Origin: Robiginitomaculum sp.
Lineage (GTDB): Bacteria; Pseudomonadota; Alphaproteobacteria; Caulobacterales; Maricaulaceae
Direction: 5' to 3'
NCBI GenBank assembly: GCA_015485155.1
Contig: WFUF01000003.1
Coordinates: forward strand, 124,001 to 188,000
Length of the DNA stretch: 64,000 nucleotides
Below, piece after piece: positions 46,541 through 55,409 of the stretch. The notes under the pieces are model-generated. The model did no database searches and was not told the DNA's origin. It saw only the letters and a program-made list of their open reading frames with translations. A program made the position numbers and the translations under genes. How positions within the stretch are numbered: the first letter of the stretch is position 1; each line of letters begins with the position of its first letter.

Positions 46541-48067
46541 GTGACTAATGAGGAAAATTTCCTCGTTACGCATTCAGCCAATAACAGCGAATCCGGCACA
46601 AGACCGGCTCAGGCTGGTGCAAACAGGGAACAGAAAAGCCCATATATAATCCGGGCCCGTGAAAGTGAAACTTTCCACGGAGCATTTGAGCTTGCGCGCG
46701 AAAAGCCCCTTTATTCAGCCTCTTTGGGCCTGATTCCGGCGCAGCGCATTGTGCTGGCTGCGCTGTTGGGTGCAATAATCATTGCAGCAATTATTGACAT
46801 TTCTGTACTAATGCAAATCGGGCGTATTTTATTATTGTCGGTTTTTATCTTTGCCATCTGTTTTCGTATCTTATTGCTCGCAATCCATTTTTGGCCAAAA
46901 CAGCAATCCAGTGACGATGAGCCATCATTAAACCCGGATATCTGGCCGATATATACCTTGCTATTGCCAATGTACCGTGAAGCAAAAATGCTTCCCCAAC
47001 TGGCCGAGGCCATTTCCCGGCTTAAATACCCGCAAGACCGGCTGGATATAAAATTGCTGCTTGAAGCCGATGATGAGGAAACTCTGGCAGTAGCCAGAAA
47101 GTTAAAACTGGGAAAAAACTGGCAGATTATCATTGTCCCTGATATTGGCCCAAGAACCAAACCCAAAGCCTTAAACATAGGATTGGCCAGAGCCAAAGGA
47201 TCTTTTGTGACCATTTATGATGCTGAAGATCGTCCGCACCCTGATCAATTGCGCGCTGCCGTCAAAGCCTTTGATACAGCCGACAATAAATTGGCCTGCG
47301 TACAGGCACCGCTTGGTTACTATAATGCCGCCCACAACTGGCTGACCAGGCAGTTTTCTCTTGAGTATAATGCCCATTTTAACGTGATTTTACCGGCGCT
47401 GGTAAGGTTGGGTATTGCCTTTCCACTTGGAGGAACCAGCAATCATTTTCGCCGCAAAGCCTTAATAGAAACCAGAGGTTGGGATCCGTTTAATGTTACC
47501 GAAGATGCTGATCTGGGTTTTCGTCTGGCGCAAAATGGCTGGCACGCCGCAATGATAGAGCCTCCTACTTTGGAAGAGGCCACCGCCCATGTCCTGCCAT
47601 GGATCGGACAGCGCTCACGCTGGATAAAGGGCTTTGTGCAAACCTTAATGGTGCATTTGCGCGGCGGCATGCCCGGAGGCTGTTTGACTCACGCGTTTGG
47701 ATTTATTGCCGTACTCGGCATGGCGGTGTTTTCAGCATTTAGTCATGGTTTTTTGCTGCTGGCCACCCTGATTTGTTTTGCCTGCTGGCCAATCATCGGC
47801 CCCATGCTCTCCACTACGGATATTGTCCTGGCAATTACCGGGGTAAGCATTACATGGGCACTACTCCTTGCCGGGCAGTTGGCTACACGCAATGATCTTA
47901 ATCCTGTCATTATTATCAGCTCGGTTTTTTATTGGCCCTTGCAGACAATTGCTGCCTTGCGGGCAGCACGGGAATTGCTGAACAAGCCGTTTCACTGGGA
48001 AAAGACCGAACATGGCCATTCTATATTTGCGGCAATAAAAGCAAAGTCCCTTGACAGACGACCATAA
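46541..48067 (+). CDS. processive family 2 glycosyltransferase, membrane-bound
   Basis: A 508-residue protein: two helices near 65-115, a cytoplasmic GT2 domain, then three to four helices at the C-terminus. Catalytic positions are LLLEADDEET, TIYDAEDRPHP (DxD-like), NVTEDADLGFRL and QRSRWIKGF, the QxxRW motif of processive beta-glycosyltransferases such as cellulose or hyaluronan synthases. The product is unknown, probably a surface polysaccharide or glycolipid. The GTG start follows AGGGGGA at seven bases. It is 61 bases after lysCA. Confidence 0.87.
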   Translation: MTNEENFLVTHSANNSESGTRPAQAGANREQKSPYIIRARESETFHGAFELAREKPLYSASLGLIPAQRIVLAALLGAIIIAAIIDISVLMQIGRILLLSVFIFAICFRILLLAIHFWPKQQSSDDEPSLNPDIWPIYTLLLPMYREAKMLPQLAEAISRLKYPQDRLDIKLLLEADDEETLAVARKLKLGKNWQIIIVPDIGPRTKPKALNIGLARAKGSFVTIYDAEDRPHPDQLRAAVKAFDTADNKLACVQAPLGYYNAAHNWLTRQFSLEYNAHFNVILPALVRLGIAFPLGGTSNHFRRKALIETRGWDPFNVTEDADLGFRLAQNGWHAAMIEPPTLEEATAHVLPWIGQRSRWIKGFVQTLMVHLRGGMPGGCLTHAFGFIAVLGMAVFSAFSHGFLLLATLICFACWPIIGPMLSTTDIVLAITGVSITWALLLAGQLATRNDLNPVIIISSVFYWPLQTIAALRAARELLNKPFHWEKTEHGHSIFAAIKAKSLDRRP

Positions 48068-48085
48068 ACTGCCAATTGCCATAGC

Positions 48086-48301
48086 ATGGAAATGACAACA
48101 ACTCTTCTTTTGCTGATCATTAGCGTGGCAATTATTGGTATTGCCATATGGCGCGACTCGGTACCGCGTAAAAACGGCAAGGCTCACTGGTTTAGCTGGA
48201 AGCCGGTATTGATGGTTTTTACAGTTATTTTTATTGTTTTATTGGTTCATATTCTAAATATGTTTGGCATTGAGACCGGACAGGGACGTGGCAGATCTTG
48301 A
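48086..48301 (+). CDS. small two-helix membrane protein
   Basis: A 71-residue protein with two predicted membrane helices, about 5-21 and 39-60, joined by a basic loop (RDSVPRKNGKAHW). The end is FGIETGQGRGRS. I do not recognise a named family, but similar small proteins with an ETG-type tail seem to recur beside helicase genes in alphaproteobacteria. Its stop overlaps the helicase start as TTGA, arguing that it is translated. Confidence 0.6.
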   Translation: MEMTTTLLLLIISVAIIGIAIWRDSVPRKNGKAHWFSWKPVLMVFTVIFIVLLVHILNMFGIETGQGRGRS

Positions 48302-49638
48302 CAAAAGAGCAGACCGGCCAATTGCATAAAAACATGGATACACAAACATATCTGCCGGTATTTGAGATTTTGCAAAGTGGAGCCAATGTATATCTTACCG
48401 GACGTGCCGGAACCGGAAAAACAACCCTGATAAAATCTTTTGTAAAACAAAATCACACCAGCACCGTTGTCTTGTCACCTACGGGTATTGCTGCGATCAA
48501 TGCCGGTGGACAAACCATACATTCATTCTTTCGCCTGCCACCACGGCTGATTGAGCCTGCGGATGTAAAACGGCTGCGCCACGCCAGAGCCTTGCGTGAA
48601 ATGCGGACCCTTATCATTGATGAGGTTTCAATGTTAAGAGCAGATATGATGGCAGCAATAGATCGTTCTTTGCGGCTTAACCGGGAGACAAATACCCCCT
48701 TTGGCGGCGTGCAAGTAATTCTGGTGGGAGACCCCTATCAGCTACCACCCGTAATAGAAAGCGGATTGCGTGGCTATTTAGAAGAAACATATGGCGGCAG
48801 TTACTTTTTCTCTCCCCCTGTATTTCGCGAAGCAGATTTCCAACTGGTGGAATTATTGCAGGTGTTTCGCCAATCTGATCCGGTATTTCTTGATATACTG
48901 GCCGGGGTTCGTCGTGGCGAGCTTGATAGCCTGCAAAAAGAAATACTGGCCGATTGTGTAAGTCAGAAAGGCCCGGCAGCAGCATCGCAAACCCATCTGG
49001 TGCTAACCGGAACCAATCAGGCGGCTTTTGAAATAAATCACCGGCGGCTTTCTGAACTGCCTGGAGAAACCCATGCCTTTGATGGCAAGGTCACCGGTGA
49101 ATTTGATGCCCGACTGTTTCCAACGGAATCCCCCTTATTGTTAAAAGCCGGAGCACGGGTAATATTGCTCAAGAACGATACGGAAAAACGCTGGGTAAAT
49201 GGATCTCTGGCCATAATAGAGGCCGTAAACGAACAGCAGATAACGATCAGGATCAATGACAAGGTTCACCGCATAGAGCCGGCAATCTGGGAGCGGTTCC
49301 GATATGGCTATGATGAGATCACAAAACAGCTAACCAAAGATGTAGTTGGCACTTTTCGCCAATTCCCCGTGCGACTTGCCTGGGCACTTACCATCCACAA
49401 ATCACAAGGTCAGACCCTGGACAAGGTGTATGTGGATCTGGGCCGGGGCCTGTTTGCACACGGGCAGGCCTATGTGGCACTAAGCCGGTGCCGCACGTTG
49501 GAAGGCTTGCAATTATCCCGCCCGCTTGCCACGCGCGATATGGTCATGGACAGACGGGCGCTTGCTCTTGGCAGGCTTTATAGAACCACAGAGCACAAAC
49601 AATACCGAATAGCAGAGCTTGAAGAAAATCTTGTGTAA
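48298..49638 (+). CDS. PIF1-like superfamily 1B helicase
   Basis: A 446-residue DNA helicase of the PIF1/RecD-like group, unwinding 5' to 3'. Walker A is GRAGTGKTTL (35-44), then SPTGIAAINAGGQTIHSFF, Walker B LIIDEVSML, VGDPYQLPPV, the UvrD_C-like ALTIHKSQGQTLDKV and VALSRCRTLEGL. The TTG start gives a TTGA overlap with the small membrane gene; an ATG at 48334 is the alternative. Bacterial PIF1 proteins resolve G-quadruplexes and stalled forks; the specific role here is unknown. Confidence 0.88.
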   Translation: MTKEQTGQLHKNMDTQTYLPVFEILQSGANVYLTGRAGTGKTTLIKSFVKQNHTSTVVLSPTGIAAINAGGQTIHSFFRLPPRLIEPADVKRLRHARALREMRTLIIDEVSMLRADMMAAIDRSLRLNRETNTPFGGVQVILVGDPYQLPPVIESGLRGYLEETYGGSYFFSPPVFREADFQLVELLQVFRQSDPVFLDILAGVRRGELDSLQKEILADCVSQKGPAAASQTHLVLTGTNQAAFEINHRRLSELPGETHAFDGKVTGEFDARLFPTESPLLLKAGARVILLKNDTEKRWVNGSLAIIEAVNEQQITIRINDKVHRIEPAIWERFRYGYDEITKQLTKDVVGTFRQFPVRLAWALTIHKSQGQTLDKVYVDLGRGLFAHGQAYVALSRCRTLEGLQLSRPLATRDMVMDRRALALGRLYRTTEHKQYRIAELEENLV

Positions 49639-49663
49639 AATTTGAACCTGCCGGGCCTTTGTC

Positions 49664-50596
49664 CTAATCAAAAAGAGCAGATACGCTTTCTTCATTGGCA
49701 ATGCGCCTAATTGCTTTTGCCAATAGTGACGCAATACTAAGTATGCGGATATTAGGAGCATCGAGTACTTTTTGCGGCTGATTGATGCTGTCGGTGATCA
49801 CTAATTCCTTTAATTGTGAACTGGCAATTCTATCGGCGGCACCATTGGATAAAACCCCGTGCGAACAATAGGCGGAAACCTCGGTAGCTCCTTGTTCAAG
49901 CAAGGCTTCTGCCGCTCCGACCAAAGTACCGCCGCTATCAACAATATCATCAACCAAAATACATTTGCGGCCCTTCACATCACCGATAATATTCATCACC
50001 TTGCTGGTACCGGGCTTGGGCCTGCGCTTGTCAACAATGGCAATATCAGCCCCAAGGCGCATGGCAATGCCACGGGTTCGCACCACGCCACCAACATCGG
50101 GTGAAATAAGCATCAGCTTGTCGGTGCCGTAATTTTCCCTGATATCTTCACGCAGCACCGGCCCGGCAAACAAATTATCGGTGGGAATATCGAAAAACCC
50201 CTGAATTTGCCCGGCGTGCAAATCCATGGTCAGCACCCGATCAGCCCCGGCAGTGGTGATCAGATTAGCAACCAGTTTTGCTGATATTGGAGTGCGGCCC
50301 TCGGATTTTCGATCCTGTCTGGCATAACCAAAATACGGCAATACCGCGGTAACCCTGCGAGCGCTGGCCCGGCGCAAGGCATCAATACAGATCAGCAATT
50401 CCATCAAATGGTCATTGGCAGGAAAGCTGGTGGACTGCACAATAAAAATATCCTTGCCGCGAACATTCTCATCAATATTGACAAAAATTTCCTTGTCGGC
50501 AAACCGACGGACAGCCATCGCAGAAAGCGGCATGTCCAGCTTGTCAGCTATTTTATTGGCCAGATTGAGGTTGGAATTTGCAGACAGGATTTTCAT
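49664..50596 (-). CDS. prs: ribose-phosphate pyrophosphokinase
   Basis: Makes PRPP from ribose 5-phosphate and ATP for nucleotide, histidine and tryptophan synthesis. At 310 residues it starts [18 protein letters not shown] six bases after AAGAGG. Signatures: [19 protein letters not shown], catalytic [12 protein letters not shown], and the PRPP loop [14 protein letters not shown]. It is convergent with the helicase gene. It supplies the HisG substrate, though it is not in that operon. Confidence 0.98.
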   Translation of the reverse strand: MKILSANSNLNLANKIADKLDMPLSAMAVRRFADKEIFVNIDENVRGKDIFIVQSTSFPANDHLMELLICIDALRRASARRVTAVLPYFGYARQDRKSEGRTPISAKLVANLITTAGADRVLTMDLHAGQIQGFFDIPTDNLFAGPVLREDIRENYGTDKLMLISPDVGGVVRTRGIAMRLGADIAIVDKRRPKPGTSKVMNIIGDVKGRKCILVDDIVDSGGTLVGAAEALLEQGATEVSAYCSHGVLSNGAADRIASSQLKELVITDSINQPQKVLDAPNIRILSIASLLAKAIRRIANEESVSALFD

Positions 50597-50631
50597 TCGA
50601 AACCTCTTATGAAATCTGTAGCCCCGAAATT

Positions 50632-51372
50632 TCAGGGCAGACAAAGCACACTGATATTCCGCCCATAGCCCGATTCGCCACCCTGTAAGGCCCTTCGATA
50701 ACTAAAATAACGATTTTTTTCTGTAAAAGTATCAATCGGAATTACATGACACTCTTTTATTCTGGATTCTCGTAATTGATGCTCGCAAAATCCGGCCAGA
50801 TCAAATTGCAATTTTGGCGGTGAGGCTTGCAAAAAAAACTGGGCATTAAATACGGACTGTTGCAAAAATTTTTCGGCAAACTCCTCGCCAACCTCGTAAC
50901 TTTCCTGCGCAATACATGGGCCAATAGCAGCAATAATCCGGCTGCGCTGCGCACCTAATAATGTCATATGCAATACTGTTTGCTGTAAAATTCCGGCCAA
51001 GGCCCCGCGCCAGCCGGCATGAGCTGCCCCGATGACGCCAGCTTGCACATCTGCCAATAAAACCGGCGCACAATCGGCGGTCTTTATGGCCAGCGCCAGC
51101 CCCGACCTGTCGGTTACCATGCCATCGGCCTTGGCAGGCTGCTGTGCCCATTTTGCCCCGACGGGCCGGACTTTGGCGGAATGAACCTGATGTAAAAGAA
51201 TCAACCTTTCCGTGGGGATATGCATCTGTTTGGCAACATATTCACTTTGGGCTGCAAACAGGTCTGGATCATCGTCTGCAATTTTGCCATCGCTCATCCC
51301 AAAAAAGCCATGCAGCAGGCCTGTCTCCTCCTGTAGCAGAGGACTTTGGCAGTGCTCTAGAGAGTTAAACAT
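50632..51372 (-). CDS. pgeF: PgeF/YfiH multicopper-oxidase-like purine nucleoside hydrolase
   Basis: A 246-residue YfiH-family protein (laccase domain, DUF152). Zinc ligands sit in [19 protein letters not shown] and [14 protein letters not shown], the hallmark triad. In E. coli the protein corrects misincorporated peptidoglycan residues, and relatives have adenosine-phosphorylase-like activity. The start [10 protein letters not shown] overlaps the methyltransferase gene by eight bases, so the lgt-midA-pgeF order is an operon; the same order is widespread in alphaproteobacteria. Confidence 0.9.
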   Translation of the reverse strand: MFNSLEHCQSPLLQEETGLLHGFFGMSDGKIADDDPDLFAAQSEYVAKQMHIPTERLILLHQVHSAKVRPVGAKWAQQPAKADGMVTDRSGLALAIKTADCAPVLLADVQAGVIGAAHAGWRGALAGILQQTVLHMTLLGAQRSRIIAAIGPCIAQESYEVGEEFAEKFLQQSVFNAQFFLQASPPKLQFDLAGFCEHQLRESRIKECHVIPIDTFTEKNRYFSYRRALQGGESGYGRNISVLCLP

Positions 51373-52453
51373 CAAAACCTGCCGGTGCTGAAAGACCAGG
51401 TGACCAAACTGCCATAAACTTGAACAACTCCCCCATTTCACTGGCATCACTCAAGCGATGCACCTGTCGGGCAATCTGTTGCCGCGCCTTAGGGCTGGAA
51501 CCTGCCAATATCCCTGCCCTGTCCATAAGACCCATTTGGTGCAGCCACTGACCCTGACTAACCGGACGTGACACCTGCAGGCCGGACATTTTTGCAGCCC
51601 GTGCCAGTTCTGAAAAATCCACCTGCGCGGTTAAGTCCACCTCTCCGGGGCGGTTTAGGGGATTTACCTTCTTGTGCCTGCTTACTGCCTGAAAACTATC
51701 GCCTGCCTCACTTTTTGCCGGGCCGTAATCCACAAACAATGCCAGAACCGGGTCGGTTTGGGCGCGACGGGCCAGTGGATCAAATAATCCGGCCAATGAG
51801 GGGCGAACCTCAACCAGACTATCGGGTGGAGCCTGTTGCAGGCTTGGGGCAATCAGTTCAATGTCCTTTGCGGCCAGCGGTACCGGATCAAGGACAAATT
51901 GCAAATCTCCACCTTCATCAAATGCAACCAGTCGCTCATGCCAATTACTAGCTGTCCGGACAAATTGACGTATGGGCATACAATCCACATATTCATTGGC
52001 CACTAGAAAAAGCGGCCCCGACCCGGTATCTGCCAAATCATCAGTCCAGCGTATGGGTTGCGCAAAGCCGCCTAAAACTTTCGCCTGTACCGCGACCAGA
52101 GCGGCACTGGCTTCAAGCAAATGCACCTGCAGGGCATTGGAGAATTTGGGCGCAATACGAGAAGCGCGCAAAATATCGCTCATCATACTGCCTTTGCCCG
52201 GGCCTGCTTCTGCCAGATTAACCAGAGCAGGTTCACCCATAACATGCCAGTTATGAACCAGCCACATGCCGATCAATTCGCCAAACATCTGGCTGACCTC
52301 CGGTGCGGTTATGAAATCGGCACCAGCACCGATTGGATCACGGGTCGGGTAATATCCGTCCTTGGGATCCAGCAGGCAAATGGTCATATACCGGGCCACG
52401 GACATCGGCCCGTCCTGCTGAATTTGTTTTTGCAGACGCCGGGTTAAATTCAC
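51365..52453 (-). CDS. MidA/NDUFAF7-type SAM-dependent methyltransferase
   Basis: A 362-residue member of the family whose mitochondrial form (NDUFAF7) methylates an arginine of complex I subunit NDUFS2. Motifs: QDGPMSVARYMTICLLDPKDGYY, ITAPEVSQMFGELIG, EAGPGKGSMMSDIL (SAM loop) and VANEYVDCMP. I start it at the GTG at 52453, 17 residues before the GPMSVARYM block, as in relatives; an ATG at 52501 would overlap lgt more. In bacteria the substrate is unproven. It overlaps lgt and pgeF. Confidence 0.87.
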   Translation of the reverse strand: MNLTRRLQKQIQQDGPMSVARYMTICLLDPKDGYYPTRDPIGAGADFITAPEVSQMFGELIGMWLVHNWHVMGEPALVNLAEAGPGKGSMMSDILRASRIAPKFSNALQVHLLEASAALVAVQAKVLGGFAQPIRWTDDLADTGSGPLFLVANEYVDCMPIRQFVRTASNWHERLVAFDEGGDLQFVLDPVPLAAKDIELIAPSLQQAPPDSLVEVRPSLAGLFDPLARRAQTDPVLALFVDYGPAKSEAGDSFQAVSRHKKVNPLNRPGEVDLTAQVDFSELARAAKMSGLQVSRPVSQGQWLHQMGLMDRAGILAGSSPKARQQIARQVHRLSDASEMGELFKFMAVWSPGLSAPAGFDV

Positions 52454-52463
52454 AGAATCACGC

Positions 52464-53345
52464 TCACTTATCCCCGCCAATGGCTGGACGACGCAATGCA
52501 TAAATAATCATTGCCACGCCAATAACCCACATTGGCGCCGAGTACACCATGCCCCGAGTAAAGCCAAAAATAAGCTCAGCATCAGGCTCTCGAACATTCT
52601 CCACCAGAGTGCGGAACACCCCATAACCGGCTAAAAATATCCCGGCAGTTAATCCAGGCCTAGTCAGTGAACTAAACTTATGGGTGGCAAAGCGCAAAAT
52701 CACCCACAATACCAGACCTTCCAAAACTGCTTCGTATAAGGGGCTGGGATGGCGGCTGAACACCCCGCCACTGCCATCGCATGGAAATACCATTGCCAGC
52801 GGCCCGTCATAGGCCCGGCCATATAATTCACCATTTATCAAATTTGCAAGCCGCACCAGACCAAGGCCAATAGGCGCCACCGGGGCAATGGCATCTGCGA
52901 GTCGAAGTAACGGAATTTTCGACTTCCACGCCACATAGGCTACGGCCATGCTAACGCCAACCATGCCACCATGAAAGGACATGCCACCATTCCAGGTTTG
53001 CAGCACAGACAAGGGGCGGGCAAACATGGCAGGATCATACAGAATCACATAGCCCAGACGACCACCAACAATCACACCAAGCGTCGCCCAAAACAGCATA
53101 TCTTCGGTTACTGATGCTGCAATGGGAGAAGTTCCGGGCTTTGATTTTGTCCCCCACAAATTATGGTTTTTAATGATTCGGTGAAAATACATGGCACCAA
53201 ACACCAGACCCAGCAAATACCCCAATGAGTACCAGCGCAAGGATATGGGCCCTGCAATATGAAAAATAACCGGATCAAGCCATGGTATCGGCGAACAATT
53301 CTGCACCACCATTTGCGCATTTTGAAACAAACTGAGAATTATCAT
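52464..53345 (-). CDS. lgt: prolipoprotein diacylglyceryl transferase
   Basis: Inner-membrane enzyme that attaches diacylglycerol to the lipobox Cys, needed for the lipoproteins encoded in this window. Seven hydrophobic helices are visible, with LRWYSLGYLLGLVFG, SFHGGMVGVSMAVAYVAW, the Lgt signature LVRLANLINGELYGR and RHPSPLYEAVLEGL. The start is uncertain: ATGs at 53381, 53345 and 53312 are in frame. I choose 53345, after GGAT; family length favours 53345 or 53312. Confidence 0.94.
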   Translation of the reverse strand: MIILSLFQNAQMVVQNCSPIPWLDPVIFHIAGPISLRWYSLGYLLGLVFGAMYFHRIIKNHNLWGTKSKPGTSPIAASVTEDMLFWATLGVIVGGRLGYVILYDPAMFARPLSVLQTWNGGMSFHGGMVGVSMAVAYVAWKSKIPLLRLADAIAPVAPIGLGLVRLANLINGELYGRAYDGPLAMVFPCDGSGGVFSRHPSPLYEAVLEGLVLWVILRFATHKFSSLTRPGLTAGIFLAGYGVFRTLVENVREPDAELIFGFTRGMVYSAPMWVIGVAMIIYALRRPAIGGDK

Positions 53346-53415
53346 AACCGATCCATTGCGAAAATGTGGAACATTGTCCATATACTAGAGCCAAAATAAT
53401 ATTCTGGAAACGCCC

Positions 53416-53703
53416 ATGCAAACGAAAAACCCGATTTTTGATGATATTGCCGGTGTAATGACTGGCGCTGCCGGCATAGTGGCCGGAGCCGGTGAGGAAG
53501 TGCGAACCGTACTTAGGGCCAGAACAGAAAGACTAATTGCTGATATGGATCTGGTAAGCCGTGAGGAATTTGATCTGGTTAAGGAAATGGCCAGCAAGGC
53601 GGTGCTGGAGAATCAGGCCCTGCGCAAGGAAATCGCAGAGCTAAAACAAGCAATACAAAAACCTAAACCACGCAAAACCAGAAAAACCAGTAGCACGAAA
53701 TAG
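53416..53703 (+). CDS. ubiK: UbiK-type accessory factor (BMFP domain)
   Basis: A 95-residue coiled-coil protein. It opens QTKNPIFDDIAGVMTGAAG, the conserved start of the YqiC/BMFP family, and has DLVSREEFDLVKEMA followed by a coiled coil and a Lys-rich tail. UbiK assists the Ubi complex that builds ubiquinone in E. coli, and it binds membranes. It is divergent from lgt over 70 bases. Confidence 0.87.
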   Translation: MQTKNPIFDDIAGVMTGAAGIVAGAGEEVRTVLRARTERLIADMDLVSREEFDLVKEMASKAVLENQALRKEIAELKQAIQKPKPRKTRKTSSTK

Positions 53704-53754
53704 CCACACCTGACACTACAATCAGCGATTACTGACAAGTTTGTTGGCCAAACC

Positions 53755-54306
53755 ATGATCGTTGATTTACACCCCCTATCTCTTGCAAGCCTTTTGGAGA
53801 CCGACTTGGAAACTGACCTGCAACCCGACAGGAATATTAACGACCCTCTTGATGAGGTGGAACAATTCCTTGTGCAAGAACAAATCCTATTTGAGCGGAT
53901 TGCAGATTCTGAAATTCAGTTTTCTCTCTCTGGAGCATGGTGTGACTACCCAGTGTGGTTTCGCTGGCTAGCCCACCCCAATGCCTTGCAGATAAGCCTG
54001 GGTATTGAGACCAAAGTTCCAAAACAGCAGAAAAACGAAGTTACTGATCTAATCGTACAGATCAATGAACGGCTGTTACTTGGTCATTTTGATATGTGGA
54101 GCGTAGACCGCACTCTGGTCTATCGGCATACGCAATTGATCGAGCCCGGGGAAATAATACACGAACAAATGGCAAAAAAATTAAGTGATGCTGCTTTTGA
54201 GGCCGCTGAAGTTCTGACCCCTGCTCTGGGCTTTTTGCTGTGGAGCGATAAGAGCGCAAGTGAAGCGGTTGAGGCCGCCATGTTTGAAACCATAGGGGAA
54301 GCCTGA
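53755..54306 (+). CDS. YbjN domain-containing protein
   Basis: A 183-residue protein of the YbjN family, found upstream of proC in many alphaproteobacteria. Conserved features are DEVEQFLVQEQILFERIADSE, then a beta sheet around WFRWLAHPNALQIS and a helix DLIVQINERLLLGHFDMWS. The biochemical role is not known; E. coli YbjN has been linked to stress and motility. It overlaps proC as TGATG, which argues for translational coupling. Confidence 0.85.
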   Translation: MIVDLHPLSLASLLETDLETDLQPDRNINDPLDEVEQFLVQEQILFERIADSEIQFSLSGAWCDYPVWFRWLAHPNALQISLGIETKVPKQQKNEVTDLIVQINERLLLGHFDMWSVDRTLVYRHTQLIEPGEIIHEQMAKKLSDAAFEAAEVLTPALGFLLWSDKSASEAVEAAMFETIGEA

Positions 54307-55139
54307 TGCTTAGAAAGCCAAGAACAGTATTGTTCGGTGCCGGGCGCATGGGCAGGGCCTTGTTGCGCGGCTGGGCCGAGGCAAATTGTTTTGAGCCTGC
54401 AGGTTCTGTTTTGGTAATTGACCCTAATTGCCCTGAAGAAATATCTGAATTGATCCGCCAAAACTCTGCAAGACACGCAGAGACTCCAAAACCAGAAACA
54501 TTCACCAAGCTACAAACCGTAATATTAGCAGTAAAGCCGCAAAAATTTGAAGAACTGGCGGCGGTGATACGCCCAATGCTGCCGGATAATGTTTTGATTA
54601 TATCAGTAGCTGCCGGTGTTTCACTGGAACAGATGGAAGCATTATTCGGTGCCGGGCCCCACATTAGAGCAATGCCAAACATTGCCGCAGAGGTGGGTAA
54701 AGCCATAACTGTTCTCTGTGCCAATACAATGGCTGATAATACACATATTGAAACAGCGTCCGGCTTCCTGAAGGCAGTGGGACAAGTTGAGAGCGTGCAG
54801 GACGAACGGCTCATGGATGCGGTCACTGCTGTATCCGGCTCCGGGCCGGCATATTTTTATCTCATGGTCGAGGCTCTTGGTGCTGCCGGACAGGCCGAAG
54901 GCCTGCCTGAGGATCTGGCACAAAAACTGGCTTTGCAAACCATGATCGGAGCCGGGGCACTACTAGAAAGCCGCAAGCAAGATACTGTTGCAGCATTACG
55001 TGCCGAAGTTACATCACCCGGAGGAACTACTTCTGCGGCCCTTGATGTAATGATGGGTAATGGGGCTTTTGCAGAGATGATGCGCAACGCGGTATCCGCT
55101 GCAACCCGGCGCAGCTCCCAATTAAGAAGGCCGGGTTAA
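54306..55139 (+). CDS. proC: pyrroline-5-carboxylate reductase
   Basis: Last step of proline synthesis, NAD(P)H-dependent. The 277-residue chain has the Rossmann start VLFGAGRMGRALLRGW, then ILAVKPQKFEE, SVAAGVSLEQ, RAMPNIAAEVGKA and the signature AVSGSGPAYFYLMVEALGAA with DVTSPGGTT-like AEVTSPGGTTSAALD. It follows YbjN with a one-base overlap, and repeat block F starts directly after its stop. Confidence 0.97.
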   Translation: MLRKPRTVLFGAGRMGRALLRGWAEANCFEPAGSVLVIDPNCPEEISELIRQNSARHAETPKPETFTKLQTVILAVKPQKFEELAAVIRPMLPDNVLIISVAAGVSLEQMEALFGAGPHIRAMPNIAAEVGKAITVLCANTMADNTHIETASGFLKAVGQVESVQDERLMDAVTAVSGSGPAYFYLMVEALGAAGQAEGLPEDLAQKLALQTMIGAGALLESRKQDTVAALRAEVTSPGGTTSAALDVMMGNGAFAEMMRNAVSAATRRSSQLRRPG

Positions 55140-55408
55140 GAGCATTTTTAGCAAAAGTGGGCACCGGTTTTGCGGCCAAAAATGCGATAAACAAAGATTT
55201 GCATTTTTAGCAAAAGTGGGAAGCTCTCTCTTGTGTCCTACCGCCTAGCGGCTACTTGAGGACGGGTATATGTCCTATCGCCTAGCGGCTACTTGAGGAC
55301 GGGTATATGTCCTATCGCCTAGCGGCTGCTTGAGGGAGTCTTTAATGTCCTACCGCTTCGCTACTTTAAGGACGGGTTTTTGCGGTTCAAAACACGACAG
55401 ATAAGAGA
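55137..55408. repeat. dispersed nested-hairpin repeat, block F (short plus long unit)
   Basis: Between the convergent proC and envZ-like genes lie a short, module-free unit (55141-55187, AGCATTTTTAGCAAAAGTGG to AAAAATGCGATA) and a long unit (55199-55400). The long unit has the same ends but holds four tandem copies of the inner module GTCCTATCGCCTAGCGGCTA CTTGAGGAC (GTCCT pairs with AGGAC), with units about 37-40 bases long. The position between two 3' ends suits bidirectional termination. Confidence 0.9.
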
Positions 55409-55409
55409 T

